Shown one piece after another: positions 53,255 through 53,654 of a DNA stretch of 53,654 bases; position 1 is the first letter of the stretch, and each line of letters starts with the position of its first letter. The stretch is taken from positions 1-53,654 of the forward strand of contig NZ_JAQITF010000012.1 of the NCBI RefSeq assembly GCF_028618665.1, in the 5' to 3' direction. Source of the stretch: Bartonella sp. AU16XJBT (GTDB lineage Bacteria; Pseudomonadota; Alphaproteobacteria; Rhizobiales; Rhizobiaceae). Both the position numbers and the translations under genes were made by a program. The notes beneath the pieces were generated by a model. That model was not told the origin of the DNA, did no database searches, and saw only the letters and a list, made by a program, of their open reading frames with translations.

Positions 53255-53654
53255 ATGCTTCGCCCTCATCATTCCGATAATGAACATGTCTCTTTACGCT
53301 CTCTCTTAGAATATTATCGTCAACAAGCAAAATCACCCCGTGAATTGGGAACGCTGTTTGAAAACCTTGTCATGGCTTATCTTATGCATGACCCTCTCCA
53401 TTTTGGACGATATGAAACGGTTGAGAGCTATTATGAATGGGCAACAGAGCGTGAAGGTTGGAATAAAAATGATATCGGCATTGATTTGGTTGCCAAGCTT
53501 CGTCATCAAGAAGGCTATGTGGCTATTCAATGTAAGTTTTATAAAGCTGACCATCAGATCAGTAAAAAAGATATTGATAGCTTTATCGCGGCATCTGGAA
53601 AAGACATCTTTAAATATCGTCTTCTCGTTGATACCACAGAAGTGGAATTAAGTG
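53255..53654 (+). CDS. Restriction/helicase-type protein, N-terminal PD-(D/E)XK nuclease (partial)
   Basis: The frame is open from ATG 53255 to the window end (133 codons seen), so the gene is cut off by the window. GGAG lies nine bases upstream. Seen: PRELGTLFENLVMAYLM (28-44), GWNKNDIGIDLVAKL (68-82) and YVAIQCKFYKAD (88-99): Glu36, Asp77 and Gln92-x-Lys94 fit the Mrr-like PD-(D/E)XK nuclease site. This N-terminus is typical of large single-chain restriction enzymes or helicase-nucleases of the type ISP kind, in which helicase and methylase domains follow. Those domains are outside the window. Likely the island's defence cargo. Confidence 0.75.
   Translation, partial: MLRPHHSDNEHVSLRSLLEYYRQQAKSPRELGTLFENLVMAYLMHDPLHFGRYETVESYYEWATEREGWNKNDIGIDLVAKLRHQEGYVAIQCKFYKADHQISKKDIDSFIAASGKDIFKYRLLVDTTEVELS

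Noticed and set aside
53340..53651. 103-codon plus-strand frame at the window end
   Set aside because: A different frame of the nuclease gene starting at 53255, which has a ribosome binding site and recognisable catalytic motifs.

Overview
The window looks like a chromosomal stretch of a Bartonella species (Alphaproteobacteria, Rhizobiales). The evidence is AT-rich DNA, a tandem family of large autotransporters with typical Bartonella-style barrels (VPQVPTYLLLPN ... terminal Phe), ordinary Rhizobiales housekeeping genes (asd, metNIQ, CobW GTPase) and phage or island debris between them. I cannot fix the species from the sequence alone.

Layout. 1-1.5 kb: the right end of a prophage (phage tail/late-control D fragment and a Dam-type adenine methylase) next to the 3' end of a tRNA-Gln. 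1.5-5.3 kb, minus strand: a siderophore-type iron ABC importer (binding protein, two FecCD permeases, ATPase), with a stem-loop between the binding-protein gene and the rest. 5.4-29.9 kb, plus strand: six tandem autotransporter genes. Five are open. One (23.8-26.5 kb) is broken near its 5' end by two frame changes. The first gene (2015 aa) carries two complete passenger modules in front of one barrel. Short tandem repeats in linker regions (15 bp and 60 bp units) preserve frame and probably vary in copy number. Several of these genes share a promoter-like block, TTTACA-N17-TATAnn, with an ACA-N3-TGT dyad inside the spacer.

31-34 kb, minus strand: an operon of creatininase-family protein, CobW/G3E metal GTPase and WD40 protein. 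34-42 kb: mostly decayed DNA. It holds many relics of one tyrosine-recombinase gene and its leader, some in convergent pairs. It also holds two small paralogous secreted/membrane proteins; one is frameshifted in a T tract, the other is intact and has the same signal-peptide type and promoter block as the autotransporters. Between these lie a COG4091-type SAF-domain oxidoreductase (minus) and a divergent MaoC-family hydratase (plus). 42-47.4 kb: metQ-metN-metI (minus), a secreted SH3-domain protein (plus) and asd (minus).

48-53.65 kb: a P4-like integrative island with an XRE regulator, an intact integrase (parent type of the relics), an AlpA/excisionase-like protein, a CHC2/Toprim primase, a DUF3987 protein, a possible replication origin with a DnaA box, and the start of a PD-(D/E)XK restriction/helicase protein that runs off the window.

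Working picture: an autotransporter amplification zone next to an iron uptake operon, repeatedly invaded by one family of integrase elements. The most novel signals are the integrase-relic family scattered through the zone and the promoter/signal-peptide kit shared by the large autotransporters and the small secreted proteins.
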